Positions 1-10,082 of a stretch of DNA of 64,000 bases are shown one piece after another; the stretch's first letter is position 1; each line of letters starts with the position of its first letter. The notes beneath the pieces were generated by a model. It worked only from the letters and a program-made list of their open reading frames with translations. It did not search any database and had not been told where the DNA came from. Made by a program: the position numbers and the translations under genes. The stretch is from Adenophora triphylla var. japonica (taxonomy: Eukaryota > Streptophyta > Magnoliopsida > Asterales > Campanulaceae), in the NCBI GenBank assembly GCA_022495995.1, contig JAFEMH010001243.1, positions 124,001 to 188,000 on the forward strand, read 5' to 3'.

Positions 1-410
1 CATGCCCTAATTTTTTCAATTTCAAGCCCTAATTTCTTCAATTTTCGAGCGCTTGACATGGAGTTTTCTCCTGATCTAAGGAAGAAAAGTGATTTTTTCC
101 ATTGTTGCAGGTGGTGGTGGTGGGAAGAGGAAGGAGATGTCGAGAGGTTGAAAAAGGAGGGTGGAAGTGAAAGAATAGCTTTCAGACTTAGTTGCCTCTT
201 ATTTGCCACTTAATTTTCATTTTCAGATCCATATTTGTCACTTATTTGCCTCTGAAGCAAATCTGAAGCAAATTTTGACAAACATACCCACACAATACCT
301 CATTATTTCCAGACTTACCCCTGTCATTTGTGCTCTCCCTATCTAAAATTTCTCTACAATTTTATCCCCCATCTCTCCTTTGAACTGACCCAGCAACGGA
401 GAAGAAGACT
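1..410. other. Non-coding, T-rich stretch
   Basis: No convincing exon or complete transposon. The first 45 bases repeat a CCCTAATTT-T/C-TTCAATTT phrase twice. Bases 180-290 carry a loosely repeated AATCTGAAGCAAAT phrase that echoes 820-900. I see nothing else to name. Confidence 0.4.
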
Positions 411-468
411 ATGGCGTCGGCGACGAAGATCTGTTCTGATTCGCCGGACAATCGCCTCTTCTCCGACG
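411..468 (+). CDS. Possible first exon of an unidentified gene (fragment)
   Basis: An ATG at 411 follows a CA-rich leader and opens 19 codons (starting MASATKICSD) with host-like GC-rich codon use. They end at a plausible donor, ACG|GTAATT, at 468/469. No partner exon could be found before the hAT element at 1129, so this is either the first exon of a gene broken by insertions or a chance reading frame. I do not recognise the peptide. The call rests only on start, codon use and donor. Confidence 0.22.
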
Positions 469-1128
469 GTAATTTCAAGTTCATCTCTGCGATGGGTCTC
501 CTTTTTTTTCAAGATCCACAAATTGTTTGATTTCTCTTGCTTTTTGAACTTCAAGTTCTGTACTGGGTAGCTGGGTTGGTGTTTTGCTCCAATGGAGTTT
601 CTTCAGTTGGGTGTTCTCTGATTCTCAATTTTGGGCAGGTACCTTGTGCATGCCTAGTTGTACTTTTGCTTTTGGAAGTGCCAAATTGATTAGCAACAAG
701 TATTTCATTTGATTAATGTCTCTTAACAGACAGACAATGATACATTATTTCAAAGGTTAAAATGGTAAACATACACATTTCAGAAAATGAATTCAGATGG
801 AAAATCAAACAGTTTGCCTAATTCAGAATTTAGTTTTCAGACGCTGCCTCTTAAGAATTCAGTCAATTTTAGAGGTGAAATCAGATTTCAGCACTTATCA
901 CTTAAAAAAAACAAAAGCCACCTTAGATGAGTGATTATTTAGGGGTTTTAAAGGATAAAATAGAAATAATGGTGGTATATTTAGTGTTAAATGTTTAATT
1001 TTTTTTTGGCAATCGTAGTAGTGCGGAGGCATTCAGTAATGTTGCGGAGATGAATAACAATTCTCTTTTATAATTTTAAGTGAAATATTCAAAATGACAA
1101 ATTTTGCAGTTTCAAATGGAATTGTGAA
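469..1128. other. Intron-like or intergenic DNA
   Basis: AT-rich with long T runs. A short GC-richer patch at 1010-1055, after a T tract and a CAG-less acceptor-like region, could be an exon remnant but has no supportable frame. Confidence 0.3.
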
Positions 1129-2541
1129 TAGGGCTGGCAAATGGTACTCTTCCGTACCAACCAATCCATATACCAACCGTACCAATTGTAATCGGTACAG
1201 TGAAATCGGTATATCGAACTTTCGGTACGGTAGTACCGTACCAATTGGTAAAAATGGTTGGTACGTGGTATATAGAAGTGAAATCGGTTGGTATACCGAA
1301 ATACCGACTTATTTTTATAAAAAAAATATAAAATATATATTATTATATACATATAAATATAATTAAAAAAAATCTAACCCTAAAAGTCTTAATTCTAATT
1401 GAAGATCCGTTTATTTCTTCTCTCCAGCGGCCGTTTCTTTCTTCTCTCCCTCTCCCTCACGCTTCTTGGCGTTCTGGCTCAGATCTTCCGATGGTGTTCG
1501 TCTTCATGCCTGGTTCATCAAGCTCCTCCCTGATTGCAGAGGTCTCGATTTCTTTCTCTCTCTTTCTATCTCGATGTGCTGATTATTTGTCAAATTTGTG
1601 ATTCAATTGGTGTTGGTATATTCAATTGATGGATAGTTAGGGTTTGGTTTTACTTTTGGTTTGAATTTAGTTGAAGTTTGAATTACTGTTATGTTGGTCT
1701 TTTGAACCGGAAATTCCCTTAAGGAAAGCTAAATTTGGGAGGGTTTTTTTTTTTTTTTTGTTATGAGCTCTGGGAACTCACGTTTTGATGAGCGGTGTTA
1801 CTATTTAAGTACCTTATGATTACTGGGATATGCCATGGGATAATAGAAAATTTTTACAAATGACATTTTCTCTTTTCCTTTAATAGTTGTTTGGTGATTA
1901 AGACGATTTCTAGGGACTTTTCCTTCAAAAATCAATCTAAGAAATCAGATTGAATATGCATTAAAATTTAAAACCCACATTTTCCAAATTTTAACAGTAT
2001 GATTTACTGGAAAAGGGAATAACTGATAGCCCCAGAGCTTCCCCACTCTTACCCAAAATGCAAAAGATAAAATAATGAACAGAGTTATTTTGTTGATGTG
2101 TCTACAAAATACTAGCCATACTCATTACTCCCAAAAGCCAAGGCTGCCACTGAAGCTCTAAATTTCTTTTCAATTAGTGGAACTCTCCTAGCTGAAGATG
2201 GGAGTTATTTTGTTGATGTGTCTGATTATATGTTGTTCAAGACCTTTGTTGTACTAGTTCGTTTCAGTTTCAAGTATTTATAATCCGTGTTTTTTGTGTT
2301 TTGAGACGTATTTTTTTGTTATAATATGTTGTTCAAAATAATATAAATGCATTTTTTTGTCTTTATTTATATTTGGTATATGTCTAATACCAATCGTACC
2401 AACCGAATACCAACCGTACCATAAACTTGGTATACCGACTTTTGTGGTTGGTACTGGTACATATTTTCTTATACCAAATCATACTTGGTTGGTACATGGT
2501 ATAAGCAAAATAAAGCCGGTATACCAACCGAACCAGCCCTA
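1129..2541. mobile_element. Non-autonomous hAT transposon, complete
   Basis: The ends are inverted (TAGGGCTGG at 1129, CCAGCCCTA at 2533-2541) and flanked by a perfect 8-bp duplication ATTGTGAA (1121-1128 and 2542-2549), the hAT hallmark. Both subterminal regions are packed with short GGTACC/TACCAACCG/GGTATACCGA motifs in both orientations, as expected for transposase-binding sites. The 1.4-kb interior encodes no transposase. At 1400-1560 it holds a pyrimidine-rich, GC-rich tract resembling the 5' end of a plant gene, followed by intron-like AT-rich DNA. It also contains a 22-bp internal repeat (2085 and 2206). Confidence 0.9.
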
Positions 2542-2555
2542 ATTGTGAAAGTATT

Positions 2556-2640
2556 TACTCCCTCCGTTTCACTCGATTTAGGATAATTTGTCATTTTTGG
2601 TGTCCCACTCGACTTAGAACGTTTCAAAATAACAAGTTTA
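2556..2640. mobile_element. Truncated Stowaway-like MITE
   Basis: Starts TACTCCCTCCGT, the consensus Tc1/mariner (Stowaway-type) end seen many times in this window, followed by the usual interior phrase about a conserved CACTCGACTTAG word. No matching right end is present, so the element is truncated before the hAT element at 2703. Confidence 0.55.
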
Positions 2641-2702
2641 TATTATTTTTATATTCAATGAGACTCGCTTGTAATACTCACAACCTAGGCCGGCCCAATG
2701 GG

Positions 2703-3296
2703 TAGGGGTGTGCAACAAAATCAGAAAATCGAAAAAATTGGATCGAAACCGACAAAACCGAAATGTTAATGGTTTTAACCATTTAAAAACCGAAACTTTC
2801 GGTTTCGGTTTTGGTTTCAAATGAAAAATCGAGCCGATAAAATCGAGCCGAACCGATATTATTAAAATGACGTGTCATTTTAATATATATATATAGATAA
2901 ATTTCATCTTCTCATCTTGCTTTGGAGTTAAAATTATGCTTACGGTAGTTTAACTGTTATTTGTAGTGGCAGGTGGAACACTTAAATTTGTCGTGAAAAT
3001 TTTAAGTACTTTAGTATTGCATCTTCTCATCTTGCTTTGTTAATGAGGGATTAATAAATTTCATCTTGCTGAATGTAATTATCATAATCCAAACATCAAT
3101 ATATGCATGTTCTTCTCATCTTGTTGAAATCGAACGACACGGAACCAAACCGACACCAAACCGAAACCGAAACCGAATAAAACCGAAATCGAATAAAATC
3201 GAAGCTTAATGGTTTTATAATACAAAAATCGATATCTTTCGGTTCGATTTCGATTTTAGCCTAAAATCGAATCAAACCGGATCGAGCACATCCCTA
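2703..3296. mobile_element. Non-autonomous hAT transposon, complete, 594 bp
   Basis: Ends TAGGGGTGTGC (2703) and GCACATCCCTA (3286-3296) are inverted with one mismatch. The 8-bp flanks CCAATGGG (2695-2702) and CCAATAGG (3297-3304) differ at one base, so the insertion is older than its neighbour at 1129. The subterminal regions are crowded with AACCGAAA/TTTCGGTT motifs on both strands. Nothing is encoded. Confidence 0.88.
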
Positions 3297-3304
3297 CCAA
3301 TAGG

Positions 3305-3561
3305 TAGGTCAGAATGAGCGATCGTGTCAAGGACCCAAATTTTATGTCCAAATGTATAACACTTATATTTCACATTTTTTTATCTATAGTATAAATCGGA
3401 ACTCCCCCATGAACTGTTCTTTGAACAGTTTCAATGGAGGAATTTTCCATTTTGCCATCACTATTTGGTCCCTTTCCCATTTTGTTTAATTTAAAAAAAA
3501 ATTAAAAAAATAAATAAAAAACGTGATCTTAGACACGGGCTTAGGCTAGTTTTTACTAATA
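3305..3561. other. Intergenic DNA between two elements
   Basis: AT-rich, with a short imperfect palindrome around AACTGTTCTTTGAACAGTT (3413-3431). No coding or transposon signal was recognised. Confidence 0.35.
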
Positions 3562-3855
3562 TACTTCCTCCTCCCAATCTAAATGTCCAAACTTTCCATT
3601 TTGGACGTCCCATTTAAAATGTCTCATTTCCAAAAAAAGAAAGTTTTTTTTCACTATTCCACCCACTCATTCTCTCTCCTACTTTACTTTTACACTCACA
3701 ACATTCTCTCTCCTAACTATTTCTCCCACTCATTCTCTCTCCTATTTAATTTTTCATACTCACAACATTTAAACTTTTTCTCTTTTCTACATCACTTTCC
3801 TTAATTCTCGCACCGAACCCATTTTTGGACATTTAGATTGGGACGGAGGGAGTAT
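3562..3855. mobile_element. Stowaway-like (Tc1/mariner) MITE
   Basis: Terminal inverted repeats of about 28 bp: the left end includes CCCAATCTAAATGTCC and the right end its complement, closing in GGGACGGAGGGAGTA. TA dinucleotides flank it. The interior is a pyrimidine-rich ACTCATTCTCTCTCCT repeat shared with the other members here. Confidence 0.85.
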
Positions 3856-4003
3856 AAAATATTAGCCCACGAAGGGTTTGATTTCGGTCTACCCTACCCT
3901 AGTATGTGTCACCCCTATATAATAAAAACCCTCTCTCCATCCCCTCCTCCTTTCCAACATTCTATCCATTTCACAATTGGGTGACTATCCTCTGTGTCTG
4001 TAA

Positions 4004-4620
4004 GAGCATGTTTAATGGTGAACGAATTTTCGTTCACCAAGAACAATTTCGTGAATGAATTTTCGTTCATGGCAATTAGTGGTGAACGAAATTTCGTTCA
4101 TGGCCATGAACGAAATTTCGTTCATGGGTTTCGTTCATTTCGTGAACGAATTCGTGAACGAAAATTTCGTTCATGGCTATATGTGTATTTTGTAATTTTG
4201 ACATTTTTAAAATTATATTATTGAAATAAAAATATTAAAAATGTTTATAATTTCTTTTTCTCTATAAATAGAGTCTAATTTTATAATATTTGACATAATT
4301 TTAATATTTTACTATTTAAAAATGATAAAAAAAATTATTGTATATATTTGATAAAAATTTAATTTTTTATATATTTAAATTTTCTCTTGCGTCAAACGAC
4401 GTCGTTTAGATCAAAATTTCAAAAACGTTTATTTTTCCCTATAAATAGAGCTCAAGATTGCTAGATTATGTACATCTCTTCTTCCATACTTCCTTTCTCT
4501 ATACTAAGCAAAAAAAATCAAGATTTTCCTTTTTTTGATTATGAGTGTAATGTTTTAAATTATCGTAATTTAACGTTTATTTATGAGTGTTGATTTTTTC
4601 GTTCACCATTAAACATGGTC
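4004..4620. mobile_element. Tourist-like (PIF/Harbinger) MITE
   Basis: Inverted ends GAGCATGTTTAATGGTGAAC (4004) and its near-complement at 4601-4620, flanked by the 3-bp duplication TAA (4001-4003, 4621-4623) typical of PIF/Harbinger. The left 150 bp hold many copies of GTGAACGAAATTTCGTTCAT, themselves short palindromes centred on AAATTT. The interior is AT-rich and non-coding. Confidence 0.85.
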
Positions 4621-4866
4621 TAAGTACGACAATTCAGAACAATATTCGCATTAGATAAACAATGTTGATTTTTTTTTTTTTAAATCCACTTGATAATAAT
4701 TAGATACTTGGAAAGGATATCTCACCATGCTGGATTGATAAAAGAAAAGCACAAGAATATGAAATCAAATAGTTTTTTTACCAGTTACAACAACATATAA
4801 AAAATATAAAATAAAAGCATAAAAAAGCACCTGTAATCAGGAAATGAAATAAGCATACTAACCAAC

Positions 4867-5300
4867 TTGCTATTATTAAGGAACATCGAACTTGATGCAG
4901 GTTTGTGCAATGAAACGAGGTTAATTATTACAAAGCTCGATCAACATATAGTGAAAGCAAAAATTTTATACGGCAGTAATAATGGAGAAAAAGTTTTTCT
5001 TCCGAGAATGTCGTTGACTCCATCAGATATACGTTTATCATTCAATTTCAAAGAATACAATTTTCGTTGGTTGTATCATATGCAATGACTATTAACAAAA
5101 GCCAAGGTCAATAACTCACTTATATTGGGTTGTTTCTGAAAAAGACATGTTTTTAGTCGTGATTAATTGTATGTTGCTTTGTATATGATAACTAATCGTG
5201 ATGGTTAGAAAATTTTGATATGTGACGGAAACGAAAAGACTGTGGATATTGTTTACAAGAAAATATTTCAAAATTTGTAAATTTGTTTGATAATGCCAGT
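4867..5300 (+). pseudogene. Helitron helicase C-terminal fragment (PIF1-like)
   Basis: The plus-strand translation carries the hallmarks of the C-terminal helicase part of plant Helitron Rep/Hel proteins in order: a GLCNETRLI segment, LPRMSLTPSD, then, after a frameshift near 5065, the AMTINKSQGQ motif (helicase motif VI region). A degraded LYVAL-TNRDG-LKILI tail follows to about 5285. There are at least one frameshift and three stops, so it is dead. No Rep domain or Helitron 3' hairpin/CTRR end was found. A generic PIF1 gene is less likely because the NETRL/NKSQGQ spacing is Helitron-like. Confidence 0.75.
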
Positions 5301-5401
5301 ATACTTTTATTGAACTCATCAAATTTAAAAGTCTTTTACAAATTAATTGTTATATAGTTATCGTAATTTTCTTTATTTTGTTTCTACAATTTGTCAACTT
5401 T

Positions 5402-5536
5402 TTTTATTTATTTTATTTTTTACAAATTTGAACATTCATTTAGGAACGGAGGAGTAAACTGAAAATTTCTAAATAATAAGGATTAAAATAATTTTATTTT
5501 TAAAATAATAATAATCAAAATTTAAAACAAACTAAA
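5402..5536. repeat. Left arm of a 135-bp inverted repeat
   Basis: Matches 6239-6374 in inverted orientation over the whole arm with few mismatches. Each arm contains a Stowaway-like end (complement of CCGTCCCTAAATGAATG) plus about 80 bp of extra AT-rich sequence. The arms bracket the CASP-like exon at 5675. Confidence 0.85.
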
Positions 5537-5674
5537 GTAATTATCATCTAAACTAAAAAAAATTTAAAAAATTAATATCATTTAAATATTTTAAGGAGTA
5601 AATCAATAGTATAGAAAGTAGTAGATTCAATTTAATCAAAACCCTAGAATTGTTACTGATCCGTAAATCCATCA

Positions 5675-5762
5675 ATGGAGGCTTCCCAAGGTGGATCAGA
5701 CCGAGAGAAATCAAATTCATCTCCTTCTATACCTGTTCCCTCCGTCGCTAACTTCTGGAAAG
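5675..5762 (+). CDS. CASP-like (Golgi coiled-coil protein) first exon, isolated
   Basis: The ATG at 5675 opens 29 codons plus one base (starting MEASQGGSDREKSNSS, ending VANFWK), stopping at the donor AAAG|GTACTA. Length, Ser/Pro-rich composition and phase-1 split after FWK resemble exon 1 of plant CASP proteins (CUX1/CASP family, Golgi tail-anchored coiled-coil tethers), where the next residue is D or E. That match is from memory of the family. Exon 2, which should start an FDLEKE-type coiled coil, was not found downstream in the gene-bearing part of the window. The exon lies between inverted repeats (5402-5536 and 6239-6374), so it may be a captured or duplicated gene 5' end rather than a working gene. 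A plausible AT-rich promoter precedes it at 5540-5670. Confidence 0.55.
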
Positions 5763-6238
5763 GTACTACTCTTTGCGCCAAATTCGCATGTTTGAGCTAT
5801 TAATTTTTAGTTTGTTATCGTTTGTAGACGTCAAAATTCTGATGAATTTATTGTTATTGATGATGTAAAATTGTTGTGATCAATTAAAAGCAATCATTCC
5901 CAACTGATAAGTTAATCATGAGTGTATATGCACTTGTTTAGTGAGGGTTGAAATTGAGATTAAGGATCTGGGTCGGGGTAGATAATCCCCAATTTGATGT
6001 AATGTACAACTGCTACTTGCATTAGATTGTTGTATCTATGTTGCCTAATTAAAGGAAATTCAAGTTCTTATGTTTTGATTAAGAAAGCTGGACATTTAGT
6101 TGAAAATACCCTGGGCTATACGGACTGATCTAGAAATATAGTTTATTCTTAATGCAGAATTGGTGTTTGTTATAACGGAGCAGGAGAGATGAACAGAAAA
6201 ACAAAACAGATAATAAACGCGAATAAAGAACACACAAA
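5763..6238. other. Intron-1-like DNA of the CASP fragment
   Basis: T-rich, starting with a good donor. No acceptor followed by CASP coding sequence was found before the right inverted-repeat arm. Confidence 0.35.
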
Positions 6239-6374
6239 TTTAGTTTGTTTTAAATTTTGATTATTATTATTTTAAAAATAAAATTATTTTAATTTTTATT
6301 ATTTAGAAATTTTCAGTTTACTCCCCCGTCCCTAAATGAATGTTCAAATTTGTAAAAAGTAAAATAAATAAATA
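6239..6374. repeat. Right arm of the inverted repeat
   Basis: Inverted partner of 5402-5536. It contains ACTCCCCCGTCCCTAAATG, a Stowaway-like end pointing away from the exon. Confidence 0.85.
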
Positions 6375-6587
6375 GTTTCACAACGGAGTTAAGTATCTAA
6401 AAGGTCACTGGCCTATAGAACTCTTTACGAAAAGGTCCCAATTAACGGTTAATGAACAAAATTTTTAACGGAATGACTAAAAGGTCCCAATTAAAATAGT
6501 TCAAGGATGAAAAAGGCTTAAAAAATAGTTCAAGGACTAAAAAGTCCCAATTAAAATAGTTTAAAGACCAAAAAAGGTACTTTTCTC

Positions 6588-6759
6588 GGTCGGTGTGTGT
6601 TCTAAAGTGCGATCAACTATTTTGTTCTTTATTGATTGAATTTGCAGTTTCAATAATGGATATCGTGTGTTGAGGTCGGTGTGTGTTCTAAAATGCGATC
6701 AACTATTTTGTTCTTTATTGATTGAATTTGCAGTTTCAATAATGGATATCGTGTGTTGG
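6588..6759. repeat. 86-bp tandem duplication
   Basis: Two adjacent copies (6588-6673, 6674-6759) differ by about one base. Each contains a branchpoint/acceptor-like tract ending TTTGCAG. Just upstream (6400-6570) a phrase around AAAAGGTCCCAATTAA recurs about four times. Confidence 0.9.
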
Positions 6760-6807
6760 ATCTAACAATCATGCTGGGTTTTTTCAATCCATGTTTAGGG
6801 TTTGCAG

Positions 6808-9040
6808 ATGGACGACCACTCTCCTGGGGATGTGGCTGTGAAGATCAATAGATCAGGTATCAAATCATCTTTTTTACAACCATGGTTCACTGATTTTTAT
6901 TCTTTCCATTAGTTTGCTTGTGAAATTTATTTGATAGCTTGTGATTTCCGTCGATACCCATTTCGGAATTTGGCCGATTTGAATCAGTGTTGACAGGGGT
7001 CTTGTTGGATCATTTTATGCAGTTGATTAAGATATATTGTTCTATTTGTTTCCTTACTGATGGTGATAAACCCATTTATTGGTCTATAAATACAAACGTT
7101 TTGAACTTTATTTGATAGCTGGATTTCCGTTTATACCCATGTTTCAGAATTTGGCTTATTTTTGTGAGGGTATATGACAAATTAGGGTCCAAATTAAAGT
7201 GTAGGGGGGTGTGTACCAATCGGGGTATAATGTTTCATTTTTGTCAATTTAGTGTTCAAAGTTAGTAACGCTAGTCAGGAAGGGATTTTTGTCCCAAAGT
7301 AATTCTCTGAGGGTCTTTTTGTTTTTTAAGGCAATTTAATTGAACTTTGACCAAATGTTTATGAAAATTTATTTTGTCTTCATCAAATTCTAAATATAGT
7401 TATTTGTGCACCATTAAAATACTATCAATAAAATCTATAAAGATGATAATGCTAATGATCTCTAGCTCAGATGGCACCCCTCCCCTTTCCATAGGAATGG
7501 GCGAGGGTTCAATCCTCCTCCCCAACATTTAGTTGAAAAGTTTGTATTGCCTAAAAAAAAAAGAATTTCATGATGATAATTAATTTTTGATAAGTCTTTT
7601 GTCAAAATTCATCCGACTTGCCTTTAAAAAAGTGAAGACTCTTTTCTTTGGACTGAGTGAGTGGTATCCTTTTTAAGCAATTATTATAATGCAATTTCAA
7701 GTTAGTTACATGCAAGTAAAACATCTTCCATAAAATCTTTGACTTGTTTTGGGGACTATTTCCTTGAGATGGATGGAGTATGACATACTAATACTAGCTG
7801 GTTGGATGATTTGATTGATTCACTAGCAGGGATTCTTGATTCTTTTCTTAAATGAATGTCGTAATATTGTGTTTGTCTTGTTTAATGTTGGCTTGTGAGT
7901 AGGCTATAATTCTGTGATCTACAAGTGGTGCAGTTATTCTAAGAGTCCTGATCTTTCACTTAATTAATTGATGTCGAAATCCTAAGTTTGAGCAGATATA
8001 TCATGAAATTTGCTTGCATTTATAGTTTGCCTTGAATGGCCTGTATTATGACAGCTGCGGTTAATATCAGTTAAGTTTATCCCCAGGACTGCTTATCTGT
8101 TATAATTTCCCCTTTTTAGGACCAGGTCGTACCATATACAATTTATATTGGCTACATTCCAACCGTGCTCATCACATTGCTTAGGATTCCATATTGCTCT
8201 TCTATGTATCAATTGTGAATGTGTTGTTTTGTTAGTTTCAGTCAATTACTATGTAAAGTGTGATTTTTGTAATTACTAAGCAGTCAAATAAATCAACGTT
8301 GTGTTCGATCATGCCCATTTTGGGTTCTTTCATCAAGCTCACATCACATTATCGACGATGGTATGCCCATGCACAGGATTGCTTGATGCCAAAATGACTT
8401 GATCATTTTATTGCTATCTGGCTTGTCAAACTTTTAGGGTGGAGGCCAAGATGATAGGTGCAAAATCATGTACGTTGTGGTACTTGTATTAAAACCTTCC
8501 CTTGAAAACTGTTTTTATATGAGATAAATTTGCTGCCAGCCAGATAGTTTGATAGTGGTATTGTTCTTCTACCATTTTTGTACCCTGAGATCTCCATGCT
8601 ACCCATTTTTGCTTTATATTGGATTGTTTCTTCTTTTTACACCCTCCGCCCCGAAATGATCTTCCCAATTTTTTTGTCATTAACACAAAGGTATTTTGAA
8701 CAGTAACTATAGTTTGATTTAATTATCCTAATGAAAATTTAGAACTTGTTATCGATACATCATTATAAATACTATCAATAACAATTTTCAGATGTTCATT
8801 CGGATAATCAAATCAACCTAAAATTATTGTTCAAATTACCTTCGCGTTAACAAGAGAAGTAGTAAGATCATTTCGGGACCGAGGGAGTATTATTTATTTA
8901 CTTTTACTATGGCTTTAATAGGTATGCTGGATCCAAACAGCAAACTTCCTACTGTGACTCAGATCACCGACCAAGATATAATGGCTTTACAAATCAATGG
9001 TTCAGCTTGGGCATTGGCGTTTTCTGCTACACGATTTAAG
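6808..9040 (+). CDS. Unrecognised two-exon gene start (hypothetical)
   Basis: An ATG immediately after an acceptor-like TTTGCAG opens 16 codons (MDDHSPGDVAVKINRS) to a donor CAG|GTATCA at 6856. The split codon is completed in frame at 8922 after an AATAG acceptor, and exon 2 runs to 9040 (GMLDPNSKLPTVTQ, then ITDQDIMALQINGSAWAL). The roughly 56-residue joined peptide has normal protein composition. After 9040 the only continuation is either the in-frame read to a stop at 9100 or a non-standard GC donor. The 2.07-kb intron holds a SINE (7451) and a Stowaway-like MITE ending 33 bp before exon 2. I do not recognise the product. The in-phase joining supports real exons, possibly of a gene now disrupted. 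Confidence 0.4.
7451..7571 (+). mobile_element. tRNA-derived SINE
   Basis: Contains a pol III A box (TAGCTCAGATGG, about 7472) and B box (GGTTCAATCC, about 7507) at tRNA-like spacing, a short tRNA-unrelated body and a 3' A-run. It is flanked by a 9-bp duplication GATGATAAT (7442-7450 and 7572-7580). The sequence cannot fold as a full tRNA, so it is a SINE rather than a tRNA gene. Confidence 0.8.
7581..8637. other. Intron-like DNA
   Basis: Long, AT-rich, non-repetitive sequence between the SINE and the next MITE. No exon with both a usable frame and splice sites stands out. Confidence 0.35.
8638..8889. mobile_element. Stowaway-like MITE
   Basis: Inverted ends share the word CCCGAAATGATCTT (left) with its complement AAGATCATTTCGGG (right), closing in GAGGGAGTA. 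TA flanks at both sides. The ends have three or four mismatches, so it is an aged copy. Confidence 0.8.
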
Positions 9041-9124
9041 GCATTCCTCCTTTACCTTTACTGCTTTTGTTCTTTTGATTTGGATCATGTTTTATTTTGA
9101 TGCATTGGCATGCAGCCAGAAGTT

Positions 9125-9250
9125 CCTTTTTCACTTGCTGTCCTTTTTTAGCTCAAGCTATTTCTGATCCTGACTTTCCTTTTTCACTTGCTGTCCTTTT
9201 TTAGCTCAAGCTATTTCTGATCCTGACTTTCCTTTTTCACTTGCTGTCCT
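9125..9250. repeat. 53-bp tandem repeat, about 2.4 copies
   Basis: Unit starts at 9125, 9178 and 9231. The first two copies are identical and the third breaks off after about 20 bp. Confidence 0.92.
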
Positions 9251-9269
9251 TTCATAAAAAATGGTCTAA

Positions 9270-9815
9270 TACCTTAAAATATTATGAACAACCCCCCCCC
9301 CCCCCCAATTTAGAGAGGGAAAAAATGGCAAGCATATTCTCAGGTTTTGAGATTCAACAGAGAACAAACATAACAACACACATAAGGAAGAGCCATACTC
9401 CCTCCGTCCCACAACAAGTGACACAGTTACTGTTCCGCACGGAAATTAAGGAAAAAGTGAAAAGGTTGATGTGTTGTGAGTGTAGATAGTTGAGTAGGAG
9501 AGAGAATGAGTGGAGAGAATAGTAAATTTGAAAAGTGTTGTGAGTATGACAAGTGGGTCCCATGAATAAAGAAGTATTAAAAAGTTTCCATTTTAGGAAG
9601 TGGGACGCCGAAAATGGCAAAGTGTGTCACTTGTTGTGGGACGGAGGGAGTATTCAAGAATTCAATGAATACGTATTACATGAGCTTCTGTGCACATATA
9701 TACAGGAGAAATAACAAACTGCCAATAACTACTCATAACAGACTAACTGAATTCCTAACAGCCTAACCAACATAACGAATATCCAACTAACTCGACTCTT
9801 CAATATCACAATCAG
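9270..9815 (-). mobile_element. Probable solo copia-type LTR, interrupted by a MITE
   Basis: Read on the minus strand, 9815-9653 has the look of a plant copia LTR: repeated TTAGT/GTTA phrases, then CTGTATATATGTGC as a TATA region, then a stretch running to TCATTGAATTC. It resumes after the MITE with ATCTCAAAACCTGAGAA and TCTCTAAATTGG. A 16-base C run (9291-9306) lies near the far end. Exact ends and target duplication were not found and no internal region is attached. Confidence 0.45.
9396..9652. mobile_element. Stowaway-like MITE nested in the LTR
   Basis: Near-perfect 30-bp inverted ends (TACTCCCTCCGTCCCACAAC and its complement), TA flanks, 257 bp. Short and non-coding. The good ends imply recent insertion. 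Confidence 0.92.
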
Positions 9816-9974
9816 TATCCTTCAACTTGCTAGTATCTACACTCGATGCCCTTGAGTCTTTGCTACAATGTCATCACTTACTGCCATATTAATGAGGGTT
9901 GTTACCAAACTCTGCATGCAACTTTTCTTGATTATATAAATCTTCTTTCTTTGAATATAATTTGCCGTATTCCC

Positions 9975-10082
9975 TTCCTCAACTTCTTCTGTTCTCAACG
10001 CAAGTGAACTACAGGTTTCCCAACCACTTTGATTCCGTTCAGCTTCACGATTGTCGCCATCTTCAACGCCGGAGAACACCAG
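9975..10082 (+). other. Probable 5' UTR exon of the F-box gene
   Basis: A pyrimidine/GC-richer block ending CACCAG|GTCTCT, a good donor followed by a CT-rich intron start. The matching acceptor would be TTAAAAG at 11512, five bases before the F-box ATG. Leader introns of this size (1.4 kb) are common in plants. No transcript evidence is available. Confidence 0.45.

Noticed and set aside
7466..7520. tRNA gene
   Set aside because: A and B boxes are present but there is no cloverleaf; the A-run and 9-bp duplication show a SINE.
9291..9306. 16-base C run as a regulatory element
   Set aside because: A simple homopolymer, also prone to sequencing error; no further support.
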